Positions 1 through 6,655 of a stretch of 7,490 bases of DNA are shown in pieces. How positions within the stretch are numbered: the first letter of the stretch is position 1; every line of letters begins with the position of its first letter. A model generated the notes under the pieces. That model had not been told where the DNA came from. It ran no database searches and worked only from the letters and a program-made list of their open reading frames with translations. The DNA comes from Oscillospiraceae bacterium (GTDB lineage Bacteria; Bacillota; Clostridia; Oscillospirales; Ruminococcaceae): the NCBI GenBank assembly GCA_018055565.1, contig JAGPHI010000035.1:1-7490 (forward strand), read 5' to 3'. Position numbers and translations under genes: made by a program.

Positions 1-153
1 ACCACAAAGCGTTTGACATGGGCTGTTGACATGGAAAACGATGCCAACGTGAACGCCGTTATCAAAGAGAACATGGCGAAAATGATTGGCGGCAAAACAG
101 ACGCAAAGGGCTTTGCGGATGCATTTGCCAAAACAACAAAATCTGCTAAATAG
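1..153 (+). CDS. Extracellular solute-binding protein of a CUT1 sugar ABC transporter, C-terminal fragment
   Basis: Frame 1 is open from the window edge to the TAG at 151-153 and encodes the last 50 residues of a protein; the start lies outside the window. The tail is Lys/Ala-rich and helical (ends KTTKSAK), with the spaced Asn-Ala-Val-Ile-Lys and Gly-Phe-Ala-Asp-Ala-Phe elements common at the C-terminus of family 1 solute-binding lipoproteins. The stronger evidence is position: it sits directly upstream of two CUT1 permease genes on the same strand, the standard binding protein-permease-permease order. It would be the lipid-anchored receptor that captures the sugar outside the cell and delivers it to the permeases. 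Ligand and lipobox cannot be seen. The identification is inferred mainly from context. Confidence 0.72.
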   Translation, partial: TTKRLTWAVDMENDANVNAVIKENMAKMIGGKTDAKGFADAFAKTTKSAK

Positions 154-165
154 TAATACCTGAAA

Positions 166-194
166 TGCAGCGGGCTCTGTTTCATCCCGCTGCA
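166..194 (+). terminator. Stem-loop after the solute-binding protein gene
   Basis: A perfect 9-bp inverted repeat (TGCAGCGGG at 166-174, CCCGCTGCA at 186-194) with an 11-nt loop begins 12 nt after the stop codon. The downstream tract is only CTTTCC, so it is weak as an intrinsic terminator. It may act as a 3' stability hairpin for the binding-protein mRNA, which is a common arrangement where the receptor is needed in excess over the permeases. Confidence 0.55.
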
Positions 195-213
195 CTTTCC
201 TAAAGGCAACCGC

Positions 214-250
214 GCAGGGCTGCGGCAGCAATGCCGCCGTCCTGCTTTTA
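214..250 (+). terminator. Probable (partial) Rho-independent terminator between binding protein and permeases
   Basis: GCAGG (214-218) pairs with CCTGC (241-245), and GCGGC (222-226) pairs with GCCGC (233-237). The three intervening bases on each side give one G-T wobble, one C-G pair and one mismatch. The loop is AGCAAT, followed by CTTTTATGGTTTTT. This is the second hairpin in the 165-nt gap before the first permease. No convincing promoter is visible between it and the permease ribosome binding site, so partial read-through is the simplest reading, giving less permease than receptor. Confidence 0.6.
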
Positions 251-300
251 TGGTTTTTCACCGCGCATGAGCAGGGAAAGGCCAATTGAGAATATTTTGT

Positions 301-307
301 AAGGAGG
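301..307 (+). promoter_or_regulatory. Ribosome binding site that fixes the permease 1 start
   Basis: AAGGAGG lies 11 nt before the ATG at 319. The longer reading frame, opening at a TTG at 286, would place this motif inside the coding region, so the ATG at 319 is preferred. Confidence 0.8.
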
Positions 308-318
308 CTAATGCAAAT

Positions 319-1254
319 ATGAAAAAAAGCAAACACTCCGGAAGCTTGCTGCGGCGCGGTAACAACGTTATGCTCACCATCTTTTTAACGCCGGCAACGC
401 TTCTTTTTGGTATTGTGTTTCTGTATCCGGTAATCCGCACGTTTATCATGAGCTTTTTTAAAGTGGAGGGTGTTACCGACCCCGTTTCCAGCTGGAGCTT
501 TACAGGCATGAGCAACTACATCAATTCGTTTGGCGACCCCATGTTTATCGCCTCGATGAAAAACTTGGCAAAGCTTTGGCTCATTGGTGGTATCGGCGTG
601 ATGCTGATTGCGCTGATGTTTGCCGTTATCCTTACAAGCGGCCTGCGTGGCAGCAAATTTTTTCGCAGTGTCATTTACTTACCGAACCTGATTTCCGCTG
701 TGGCTATGGGCACGATGTGGCTGTATTTTGTGCTGAGTAAAGAGGATTTTGGCCTTTTAAACAGCATTGTGGGCCTGTTTGGCGGCGAAAATGTGCTTTG
801 GGTAGATCCAGAGCATAAATTTGGCAGTATGCTATTGGCCTATTCCTTTGGTATGGTGGGCTATCATATGCTGATCTTTATGAGTGGCATTGAGCGCATT
901 GGTGTGGATTTTTACGAAGCCGCCACCATCGAGGGCGCGAATGTATTTCACAAGTTTTTCCGCATTACATTGCCGCTTTTGCGCGGGTCTATCCGCACAA
1001 ACCTTGTCATGTGGACGGTGTCCAGTGTCGGCTTCTTTATTTGGGGGCAGGTATTCGACACGGTAAACCTTTCTTATCAAACCGTAATGCCGCTGAATTA
1101 TATGTACGAGCTGGTTTTCGGCGCGTCTAACGCATCGCAAGCTGTGCGCTCGTCGGGCGTGGGTGCTGCAATCGGCGTAATGATGGCAGTGATTGTCGTG
1201 CTGGTATTCGGCTTAACAAATTTCATTGTCAAAAACGACGATGTAGAACTGTAA
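319..1254 (+). CDS. CUT1-family sugar ABC transporter permease, MalF/UgpA type
   Basis: This 311-residue inner-membrane permease is one half of the transmembrane channel for an imported oligosaccharide. Hydrophobic segments fall near residues 18-38, 83-107, 118-138, 168-190, 226-247 and 281-303, giving the six-helix pattern of the family. The cytoplasmic EAA loop, which docks the ATPase, is clear at residues 200-220: Glu-Ala-Ala, then Gly207 and the Leu-Pro pair at 218-219. The ATG at 319 is chosen because a canonical AAGGAGG precedes it; a TTG start at 286 would add 11 residues and overlap the Shine-Dalgarno. The stop codon overlaps the ribosome binding site of the next permease, so the two are translationally close. 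No ATPase gene is present here. CUT1 systems in Firmicutes often share a distant MsmX-type ATPase, which is inferred here. The substrate is inferred from the neighbouring GH112 gene. Confidence 0.93.
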   Translation: MKKSKHSGSLLRRGNNVMLTIFLTPATLLFGIVFLYPVIRTFIMSFFKVEGVTDPVSSWSFTGMSNYINSFGDPMFIASMKNLAKLWLIGGIGVMLIALMFAVILTSGLRGSKFFRSVIYLPNLISAVAMGTMWLYFVLSKEDFGLLNSIVGLFGGENVLWVDPEHKFGSMLLAYSFGMVGYHMLIFMSGIERIGVDFYEAATIEGANVFHKFFRITLPLLRGSIRTNLVMWTVSSVGFFIWGQVFDTVNLSYQTVMPLNYMYELVFGASNASQAVRSSGVGAAIGVMMAVIVVLVFGLTNFIVKNDDVEL

Positions 1255-1269
1255 GGAGGGAAATACAAT

Positions 1270-2139
1270 ATGGCAAAGCAAAAAGCAATGAAAGAACATT
1301 TTAATCTTAAAAAAGAAGTTTCTCTTCTGCCGGGCTACATATTATGCATTATTTGGCTTTTGTTTACCGTAGTGCTTGTTGGCTGGGTGGTTATGGCCTC
1401 TTTTTCCACCACCAGCGAAATTTTGCGCGGCGATTTATTTAAGTTTGAAACGGGCTTTCATTTTGAAAACTATATCAACGCCTGGACGAGCCAAAAGGTT
1501 AATATCTTTTTCCTCAATTCCATGATTTACACCGTTATTTCCTGTTCGCTGATTGTGCTGGCGTCCGCGCCCGCAGCATATGCGCTTAGCCGCTTTAAAT
1601 TTCGCGGCAATATGTGGCTGCAAAATTTATTTGCCACTGCGCTTGGCGTGCCGGTTATCATGATTGTTATGCCGCTGTTTAGCATTATCACCAAGCTAAA
1701 GCTTGCCAATACGCGCGGCCTGATTATCTTTTTGTACGTGGCCATGAACGTGCCGTTTACCATCTTTTTTCTGCTTTCGTTCTTCAAAAACCTGTCCACC
1801 ACGTATGAAGAAGCCGCCGCTATCGACGGTTGCAGCCCGATGAAAACGTTTTGGCGCATCATGCTGCCTTTGGCACAGCCCGGCATCATCACCGTAACCA
1901 TTTTTAATTTTATCACCATTTGGAACGAATTTTTTATGTCGATGCTGTTTGCCTCGAAGCAAAAGGTGCGTCCCATTGCCGTAGGCCTTTATAATATGGT
2001 TAAGGGCATGCAATACACCAATGATTACGGCGGCATGTTTGCGGCCGTTATGATTGTGTTTCTGCCGACACTGCTTTTGTATGTGTTCCTGTCTGAAAAA
2101 ATTATCGCCGGCGTAACCGGCGGTGGCATCAAAGGATAA
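1270..2139 (+). CDS. CUT1-family sugar ABC transporter permease, MalG/UgpE type
   Basis: This 289-residue permease forms the second half of the membrane channel with the upstream gene. Hydrophobic segments lie near residues 20-44, 82-105, 117-140, 148-171, 204-226 and 256-274. The EAA loop spans about 180-201 (Glu-Glu-Ala-Ala-Ala, Gly187, Leu199-Pro200-Leu201). The C-terminus ends in a Gly-Gly-Ile-Lys-Gly tail like the GAVKG ending of MalG-type permeases. An AAGGAGG at 1253-1259, overlapping the previous stop codon, stands 10 nt before the ATG. The gap between the permease genes is 15 nt, so they are certainly co-transcribed. A strong terminator follows 23 nt after the stop, so the transporter unit ends here. 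A complete length and intact motif suggest a working gene. Confidence 0.94.
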   Translation: MAKQKAMKEHFNLKKEVSLLPGYILCIIWLLFTVVLVGWVVMASFSTTSEILRGDLFKFETGFHFENYINAWTSQKVNIFFLNSMIYTVISCSLIVLASAPAAYALSRFKFRGNMWLQNLFATALGVPVIMIVMPLFSIITKLKLANTRGLIIFLYVAMNVPFTIFFLLSFFKNLSTTYEEAAAIDGCSPMKTFWRIMLPLAQPGIITVTIFNFITIWNEFFMSMLFASKQKVRPIAVGLYNMVKGMQYTNDYGGMFAAVMIVFLPTLLLYVFLSEKIIAGVTGGGIKG

Positions 2140-2162
2140 CGCAGCAAACCGCAAAAACATTC

Positions 2163-2202
2163 TGCGGGTGCAGGCAATTGCGCCTGCGCCCGCAATTTTT
2201 TA
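2163..2202 (+). terminator. Strong Rho-independent terminator after the permease genes
   Basis: A 13-bp stem with a single T-G wobble (TGCGGGTGCAGGC at 2163-2175 against GCCTGCGCCCGCA at 2182-2194) has a 6-nt loop and is followed directly by ATTTTTTAT. This is the expected form of an intrinsic terminator and separates the transporter unit from the phosphorylase gene. Confidence 0.88.
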
Positions 2203-2227
2203 TGCAAGGCGGCACTTGCAGGCGTTT

Positions 2228-2247
2228 ATGCGCAAAACTGTGCGCAT
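2228..2247 (+). promoter_or_regulatory. Perfect inverted repeat upstream of the phosphorylase gene, possible operator
   Basis: ATGCGCA (2228-2234) and TGCGCAT (2241-2247) form a perfect 7-bp inverted repeat with a 6-nt spacer, about 90 nt before the GH112 start and after the preceding terminator. A second palindrome, the 10-bp GCCAATTGGC, lies at 2290-2299. Either could be a repressor site, but no -10/-35 pair is convincing in 2203-2330, so a regulatory role is speculative. Nothing else recognisable lies in the 196-nt gap. Confidence 0.3.
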
Positions 2248-2335
2248 GGGCAAACCAGCTCTAAGCCGCCATCCAAAGGCTTGCCGTTTGCCAATTGGCT
2301 GCAAGGCTTTTCAACGAAAGGAATGAACTGATTAT

Positions 2336-4504
2336 ATGGAAAACACTTTACACAAGGGGCGCGTTACCATCCCAACCGATTTGGATGTCGTGCCCGAAAC
2401 CTTAGCGCTTTTAGAGCGCTGGGGTGCAGACGCAATCCGCGATTGCGACGGCACAGATTATCCCGAAGCGCTAAAAAACGTGGGCGCAAAAGTATATTCC
2501 ACCTATTACACCACGCGCAAGGACAACGCATGGGCCACAGCAAACCCCGATGAGGTGCAGCAATGCTATTTGATGACGGGCTTTGCCACCGCCACCGAAA
2601 GCACGTTGCGCATCAATTTGATGCAGGGCGTGTCAAGCGAGCTGATGCAGGTAAACACGCGCGACGACATCAAGCGGTGGTGGGAAGTGGTGGACCGCTC
2701 CACCGCGCAAATTGTGCCGTGCAGCGAGTGGGAGTATGACGAGGCAAGCGGTGATGTGGTTATACACAACGTTGATTTGTTTCACCAGTATACAGTTAGT
2801 TTTCTTGCCTATTTGATCTGGGATCCCGTGCATATGTACAACGCGGTCACAAATAATTGGCAAAATTTTGAGCATCAAATTACATTTGATGTGCGCCAGC
2901 CCAAAACGCAGCAGTATTCTATGCAGCGGCTGCGCAAATTTATTGCAGAGCATCCGTACGTGAATGTGATACGCTACACCACGTTTTTTCATCAGTTTAC
3001 ACTGGTGTTCGACGAATTAAAGCGCGAAAAATATGTGGACTGGTATGGCTATTCCGCATCGGTATCGCCGTATATTTTAGAGCAGTTTGAGCGCGAAGTG
3101 GGCTATGCATTTCGGCCCGAATTTATTGTGGATCAGGGCTATCATAACAATCAGTATCGCGTTCCCTCGCCGCAGTTTAACGATTTTATGGCATTTCAGC
3201 GCCGCGAAGTAGCCAAGCTGGCGAAACAAATGGTGGATATCACACACGAATGCGGCTGCGAAGCGATGATGTTTTTGGGCGACCATTTTATCGGCACCGA
3301 GCCGTTTATGGACGAGTTTGCCTCCATTGGCATCGACAGTGTGGTTGGCAGTGTGGGCAACGGATGTACTCTGCGTTTAATTTCTGACATACCGGGCGTA
3401 AAATATACAGAGGGTAGATTTTTACCCTATTTTTTCCCCGATACCTTTTATGAAGGCGGCGACCCCGTGAAAGAAGCAAAAGAAAACTGGGTTACTGCGC
3501 GCCGCGCCATCTTGCGCAAGCCGATTGACCGCATTGGCTATGGCGGATATTTAAAATTGGCGTGCGCTTTTCCGGAGTTTATCAGCTATGTGGAAAGCGT
3601 GTGTAACGAGTTTCGGCTTTTGTATGAAAACATCAAGGGCACTACACCCTATTGCGTAAAAACCGTGGCCGTGCTGAACAGCTGGGGCAAATCGCGTTCT
3701 TGGGGCTGCCATATGGTGCATCACGCGCTGTATCAAAAACAAAATTACAGCTACGCGGGCGTAATTGAAGCGCTTTCGGGCGCGCCGTTTGATGTGCGCT
3801 TTATCAGCTTTGATGATATTAAGGCAAACCCATCCATCTTAAAGGATATCGACGTGCTGCTGAACGTGGGCGATGCCGATACTGCGCATACGGGTGGCGC
3901 CGTTTGGGAGGACGCTGAAATATCGGCGGCTATCCGTGCATTTGTGCACAGTGGCGGCGGGTTTATCGGCGTGGGCGAGCCGTCGGGCCATCAGTATCAA
4001 GGGCAATATTTGCAATTGGCGCGGGTGCTGGGTGTAGAAAAAGAAACCGGCTTTACGCTCAATTACGATAAATACAATTGGGACGAAGCCGAAGAACACT
4101 TTATTTTAGCCGATTGCACAAAGCCCGTGGATTTTGGCGAGGGCAAAAAAAGCATCTACGCCTTGCAAGACGCTACGGTGCTTGTGCAGCGGGATAAAGA
4201 GGTGCAAATGGCGGTCAATGCGTTTGGCAAAGGGCGCGCGGTTTACATCAGCGGGCTGCCCTATTCGTTTGAAAACAGCCGCATTTTATACCGCAGCATT
4301 TTGTGGAGCTGCCATGACGAAGACAATTTGCATAAATGGTTTTCGTCTAATTACAATGTGGAAGTGCATGCGTATGTGAAAAACGGCAAATACTGTGTAG
4401 TAAACAACACCTATGCGCCGCAAAGCACCACCATTTACAAAGGCGACGGCAGCAGCTTTGCGCTTTCGCTTGCGGCAAACGAAATTATTTGGTATACAAT
4501 ATAA
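2336..4504 (+). CDS. lnpA: GH112 1,3-beta-galactosyl-N-acetylhexosamine (galacto-N-biose/lacto-N-biose) phosphorylase
   Basis: This 722-residue cytoplasmic enzyme uses phosphate to cleave a beta-galactosyl disaccharide, releasing alpha-galactose-1-phosphate and the acceptor sugar. It matches my memory of Bifidobacterium LnpA throughout. An N-terminal TIM barrel (about 1-430) holds the WDPVHMYN block at 162-169, MMFLGD at 311-316 and PGVKYTEGRFLPYFFPDTFY at 353-372. A Rossmann-like middle domain follows (about 440-645: LNSWGK, then FIGVGEPSG), then a small beta-sandwich C-terminus. Asp316 aligns with the B. longum general acid Asp313; Asn169 and Ser339 align with Asn166 and Ser336. It is about 30 residues shorter than the bifidobacterial enzyme, mostly through a deletion near residue 595, as I recall for clostridial homologues. 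AAAGGA at 2317-2322 precedes the ATG by 13 nt, a rather long spacing. Acceptor identity (GlcNAc, GalNAc, or L-rhamnose as in one GH112 member) cannot be settled here. Confidence 0.93.
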   Translation: MENTLHKGRVTIPTDLDVVPETLALLERWGADAIRDCDGTDYPEALKNVGAKVYSTYYTTRKDNAWATANPDEVQQCYLMTGFATATESTLRINLMQGVSSELMQVNTRDDIKRWWEVVDRSTAQIVPCSEWEYDEASGDVVIHNVDLFHQYTVSFLAYLIWDPVHMYNAVTNNWQNFEHQITFDVRQPKTQQYSMQRLRKFIAEHPYVNVIRYTTFFHQFTLVFDELKREKYVDWYGYSASVSPYILEQFEREVGYAFRPEFIVDQGYHNNQYRVPSPQFNDFMAFQRREVAKLAKQMVDITHECGCEAMMFLGDHFIGTEPFMDEFASIGIDSVVGSVGNGCTLRLISDIPGVKYTEGRFLPYFFPDTFYEGGDPVKEAKENWVTARRAILRKPIDRIGYGGYLKLACAFPEFISYVESVCNEFRLLYENIKGTTPYCVKTVAVLNSWGKSRSWGCHMVHHALYQKQNYSYAGVIEALSGAPFDVRFISFDDIKANPSILKDIDVLLNVGDADTAHTGGAVWEDAEISAAIRAFVHSGGGFIGVGEPSGHQYQGQYLQLARVLGVEKETGFTLNYDKYNWDEAEEHFILADCTKPVDFGEGKKSIYALQDATVLVQRDKEVQMAVNAFGKGRAVYISGLPYSFENSRILYRSILWSCHDEDNLHKWFSSNYNVEVHAYVKNGKYCVVNNTYAPQSTTIYKGDGSSFALSLAANEIIWYTI

Positions 4505-4520
4505 GCCCTGCGCACGCTTT

Positions 4521-4573
4521 GCCGCGCCAAAAACGCTTGCCACGCACGCCTTTTTGGCGCGGCTTTGCTTTTT
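4521..4573 (+). terminator. Hairpin terminator after the phosphorylase gene
   Basis: GCCGCGCCAAAAA (4521-4533) and TTTTTGGCGCGGC (4551-4563) form a perfect 13-bp stem with a 17-nt loop, starting 17 nt after the GH112 stop. A T-rich tract (TTTGCTTTTTT) follows. The A/T base of the inner stem makes the element partly symmetric, but no minus-strand gene reads into it here, so it serves the plus strand. Confidence 0.85.
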
Positions 4574-4641
4574 AAATCGCAAAATGGTACACCACAGTGA
4601 AAACCATGTCCTTTTGTGCAAAAAACGCGTACTTTTGGTCA

Positions 4642-4670
4642 ATCATTTTCGCGCATAAACATGCTACAAT
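4642..4670 (+). promoter_or_regulatory. Probable sigma-A promoter with extended -10 for the ROK-yhcH unit
   Basis: TGCTACAAT (4662-4670) gives an extended -10 (TGn followed by TACAAT, one mismatch from consensus). The hexamer at 4642-4647 (ATCATT, 17 nt upstream) is a poor -35, which is typical when the extended -10 is present. The expected transcription start near 4677 lies 37 nt before the ATG at 4714. It lies after the GH112 terminator, so the downstream pair can be expressed independently. Confidence 0.55.
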
Positions 4671-4713
4671 TAAGGCATTAAGCAGCATTGTGATAAAAAA
4701 GGAGATTTTACAG

Positions 4714-6084
4714 ATGAAATTTCTCGGTATTGACGTTCCCGTAAAAAATATCCCCGAGCTGGACAAGGGCTTTGTGCCGCTTGGCAGCTTTTTCACCGCC
4801 TACCAAAAGGGCGCGGTGAAGCCTGTTTGCATCGCGGTAGAGCGCAGCGGCGGGCAAATTGCCACATGGGAAACAAAGATTTACGCCACCCCCGAAATGA
4901 AAGACGCCGATGCCTATTATATTGACCGTCTTGTGAAGTTTCTTTTATGGAGCAAGGGCGGTTTTAAGGTGTCGATTTGCGGCGACGAAACCGTGGCCGA
5001 CAGCATCAAAGCCGCATATTCGATGGGCGGCTCGCGCGAATTTGATAAAACCTTTATGGAGCGCGTTTACGAAACCGATTTTGTTGTAGAAAGCCTTTCG
5101 TATGAAAACGCGCCGAAACCCTATCAAACCTCCGAGGCAATCGGCCGCCATATGGACGGCTGCCGCATCGGCTTTGACGCAGGCGGGTCTGACCGCAAGG
5201 TTAGCGCCGTTATCGACGGCGAGGCCGTGTACAGCGAAGAAGTGGTGTGGTTTCCGAAAACCAATCCCGATCCCGACTATCATTATAACGGCATCGTGGA
5301 AGCGTTTAAAACAGCCGCATCCAAAATGCCGCGCGTGGACGGCATCGGCATTTCCTCTGCGGGCGTTTATGTAGACAACAAGTGCATGGTTGCAAGCCTC
5401 TTCCTCAAAGTAAGCGAGGCGGATTTTGCAGCAAAGGTTAAAAACATTTACACGCGCGCCGCCAAAGAAATTGGCGCGGATATCCCCGTTGTTGTGGCCA
5501 ACGATGGCGACGTTACGGCGCTGGCAGGTGCGATGGGCCTTGACGACAATGCTGTTTTGGGCATTGCGATGGGCACCAGCGAGGCTGTAGGCTATGTGGA
5601 TGCCGAGGGCAATATCACCGGCTGGCTCAACGAGCTGGCGTTTGCCCCTGTGGACGCACAGCCCGATGCAATGCAAGATGAGTGGAGCGGCGATATCGGC
5701 TGCGGCGTGAAATATTTCAGCCAAGACGGCGTGATTAAGCTTGCACCGCGCGCGGGCATCACCCTTACCGGCGAAAGCCCTGCCGAAAAGCTGAAAGAAG
5801 TGCAAAAGCTGATGGAAGCCGACGACGAACGCGCCGTGAAGGTGTATGAATCCATTGGCGTATATTTGGGGCATAGCTTAGCGCTGTATGCCGATTTTTA
5901 CAAAATCAATCATGTGCTGATGCTTGGCCGCGTAATGAGTGGCAAGGGCGGCGACATTATTATGGAAACCGCAACGAAAGTGCTGCGCGAGGAATATCCC
6001 GCCATCGCCTTTTGCCCCGAAGCGCCCGATGAAAAAACGCGCCGCGTAGGACAAAGCGTTGCCGCCGCAAGCCTGCCTGTTTAG
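4714..6084 (+). CDS. ROK-fold sugar kinase-like protein with N-terminal extension and degenerate zinc motif
   Basis: This 456-residue protein has an unassigned N-terminal region (about 1-148) followed by a ROK-type actin-like ATPase fold. Visible ROK features are the phosphate loop GFDAGGSD (153-160), GISSAG (212-217), and the Asn263-Asp264 pair at the catalytic-base position. A glycine turn at 283-288 (Gly-Ile-Ala-Met-Gly-Thr) precedes the VGYVDAEGNI strand pair. The normal ELGH element appears as Glu-Leu-Ala-Phe (307-310). The CxCGxxGCxE zinc motif is reduced to Ser325-Gly-Asp-Ile-Gly-Cys330, so only one of the usual four ligands remains. There is no helix-turn-helix, so it is not an NagC/XylR-type repressor. 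Typical ROK kinases are about 300 residues. AAAAGGAG at 4697-4704, 9 nt before the ATG, and the promoter position favour this start over an in-frame ATG at 4597. It probably phosphorylates or senses the sugar freed by GH112; this is inference. Confidence 0.8.
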   Translation: MKFLGIDVPVKNIPELDKGFVPLGSFFTAYQKGAVKPVCIAVERSGGQIATWETKIYATPEMKDADAYYIDRLVKFLLWSKGGFKVSICGDETVADSIKAAYSMGGSREFDKTFMERVYETDFVVESLSYENAPKPYQTSEAIGRHMDGCRIGFDAGGSDRKVSAVIDGEAVYSEEVVWFPKTNPDPDYHYNGIVEAFKTAASKMPRVDGIGISSAGVYVDNKCMVASLFLKVSEADFAAKVKNIYTRAAKEIGADIPVVVANDGDVTALAGAMGLDDNAVLGIAMGTSEAVGYVDAEGNITGWLNELAFAPVDAQPDAMQDEWSGDIGCGVKYFSQDGVIKLAPRAGITLTGESPAEKLKEVQKLMEADDERAVKVYESIGVYLGHSLALYADFYKINHVLMLGRVMSGKGGDIIMETATKVLREEYPAIAFCPEAPDEKTRRVGQSVAAASLPV

Positions 6085-6125
6085 TGCTAGATGCCAAAAG
6101 TGAGTAGTTAGAAAGAAGGAGCGCT

Positions 6126-6575
6126 ATGCTGTACGATACGCTGGAAAATTTAAACCAATATACAGGGCTGTTTGACAATTTAGACACCGCCATTGCGTAT
6201 ATTGAAGAGCACGATTTATCCTCCCTGCCGCTTGGCAAAACCGTTATTGACGGCGACAATGTGTTTGTAAACGTAATGGAAGCTGTGCCAAAGCCTACCG
6301 AGGAACTCAACTTTGAAACGCACAGCGTTTACATGGATTTGCAAATGGATATCGAGGGTTTAGAGCTGTTTGAAACCGCACTTGGTGACACCGAGGAGCT
6401 AACGCCATACAGTGCCGAAACCGATTTTGCGCTTTGGCGCGCAGACACAAGCTGCGCGGGCATCTTAGGGGTAGGACGCTTTGTGGTGTTTCTTACCGAG
6501 GAGCCGCACAAGCCCACCATTGCCGCCGCAGGCTGCGACAAGGTGAAAAAATGCGTATTTAAAATTAAACGATAA
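6126..6575 (+). CDS. YhcH/YjgK/YiaL (EbgC-like) family protein, putative sugar anomerase
   Basis: This 149-residue cytosolic cupin-like protein belongs to the family containing EbgC, YiaL and E. coli YhcH, the last reported as a sialic acid anomerase (NanQ). The signature Glu64-x-His66 ... Asp71-Leu-Gln73 ... Gly78-x-Glu80 is present, as is the late Glu-Pro-His128-Lys-Pro element. These are the conserved polar residues thought to line the metal/sugar pocket. Length matches the family. The gene follows the ROK gene by 41 nt and ends at a terminator, so the two form one transcript. AAGGAG at 6116-6121 is only 4 nt from the ATG, a tight spacing, but no other plausible start exists before residue 51. 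In context it may mutarotate the acceptor sugar released by GH112 so that the next enzyme receives its preferred anomer; that role is inferred. Confidence 0.85.
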   Translation: MLYDTLENLNQYTGLFDNLDTAIAYIEEHDLSSLPLGKTVIDGDNVFVNVMEAVPKPTEELNFETHSVYMDLQMDIEGLELFETALGDTEELTPYSAETDFALWRADTSCAGILGVGRFVVFLTEEPHKPTIAAAGCDKVKKCVFKIKR

Positions 6576-6588
6576 AACCCAAAACAGT

Positions 6589-6628
6589 AAGGGCCCGCAC
6601 AATCGTGATTGTGCGGGCCCTTTTTATT
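6589..6628 (+). terminator. Strong hairpin terminator closing the sugar locus
   Basis: A perfect 16-bp complementary pair (6589-6604 against 6607-6622) separated by two bases, so the real loop is about 4-6 nt, runs into TTTTTATT. It begins 14 nt after the YhcH-family stop codon. On the minus strand the stem is followed by TTACTGTTTT, so it may also stop weak read-through from the convergent pilin-like gene. Confidence 0.92.
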
Positions 6629-6655
6629 GATATGCGCTGATGGCTTTGGCTGCGT

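Noticed and set aside
4598..4611. Catabolite-responsive-element-like sequence (TGAAAACCATGTCC)
   Set aside because: It misses the central CG and two other consensus positions, and lies well upstream of the promoter; too weak to call.
4625..4630. ACGCGT palindrome flanked by A and T runs, LacI-operator-like
   Set aside because: The flanks are not symmetric about the core (4624 and 4631 are both A), so it does not make a convincing operator.
4597..4713. Upstream in-frame ATG extending the ROK protein by 39 residues
   Set aside because: It lacks a Shine-Dalgarno sequence, precedes the best promoter, and the added residues read as random; the ATG at 4714 has AAAAGGAG at ideal spacing.
4945..5874. 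A 309-codon open frame on the minus strand opposite the ROK gene
   Set aside because: Its translation is rich in His, Ala, Cys and Phe with no recognisable motif. It lies wholly opposite a gene with clear ROK motifs, a ribosome binding site and a promoter, so it is a codon-bias shadow.
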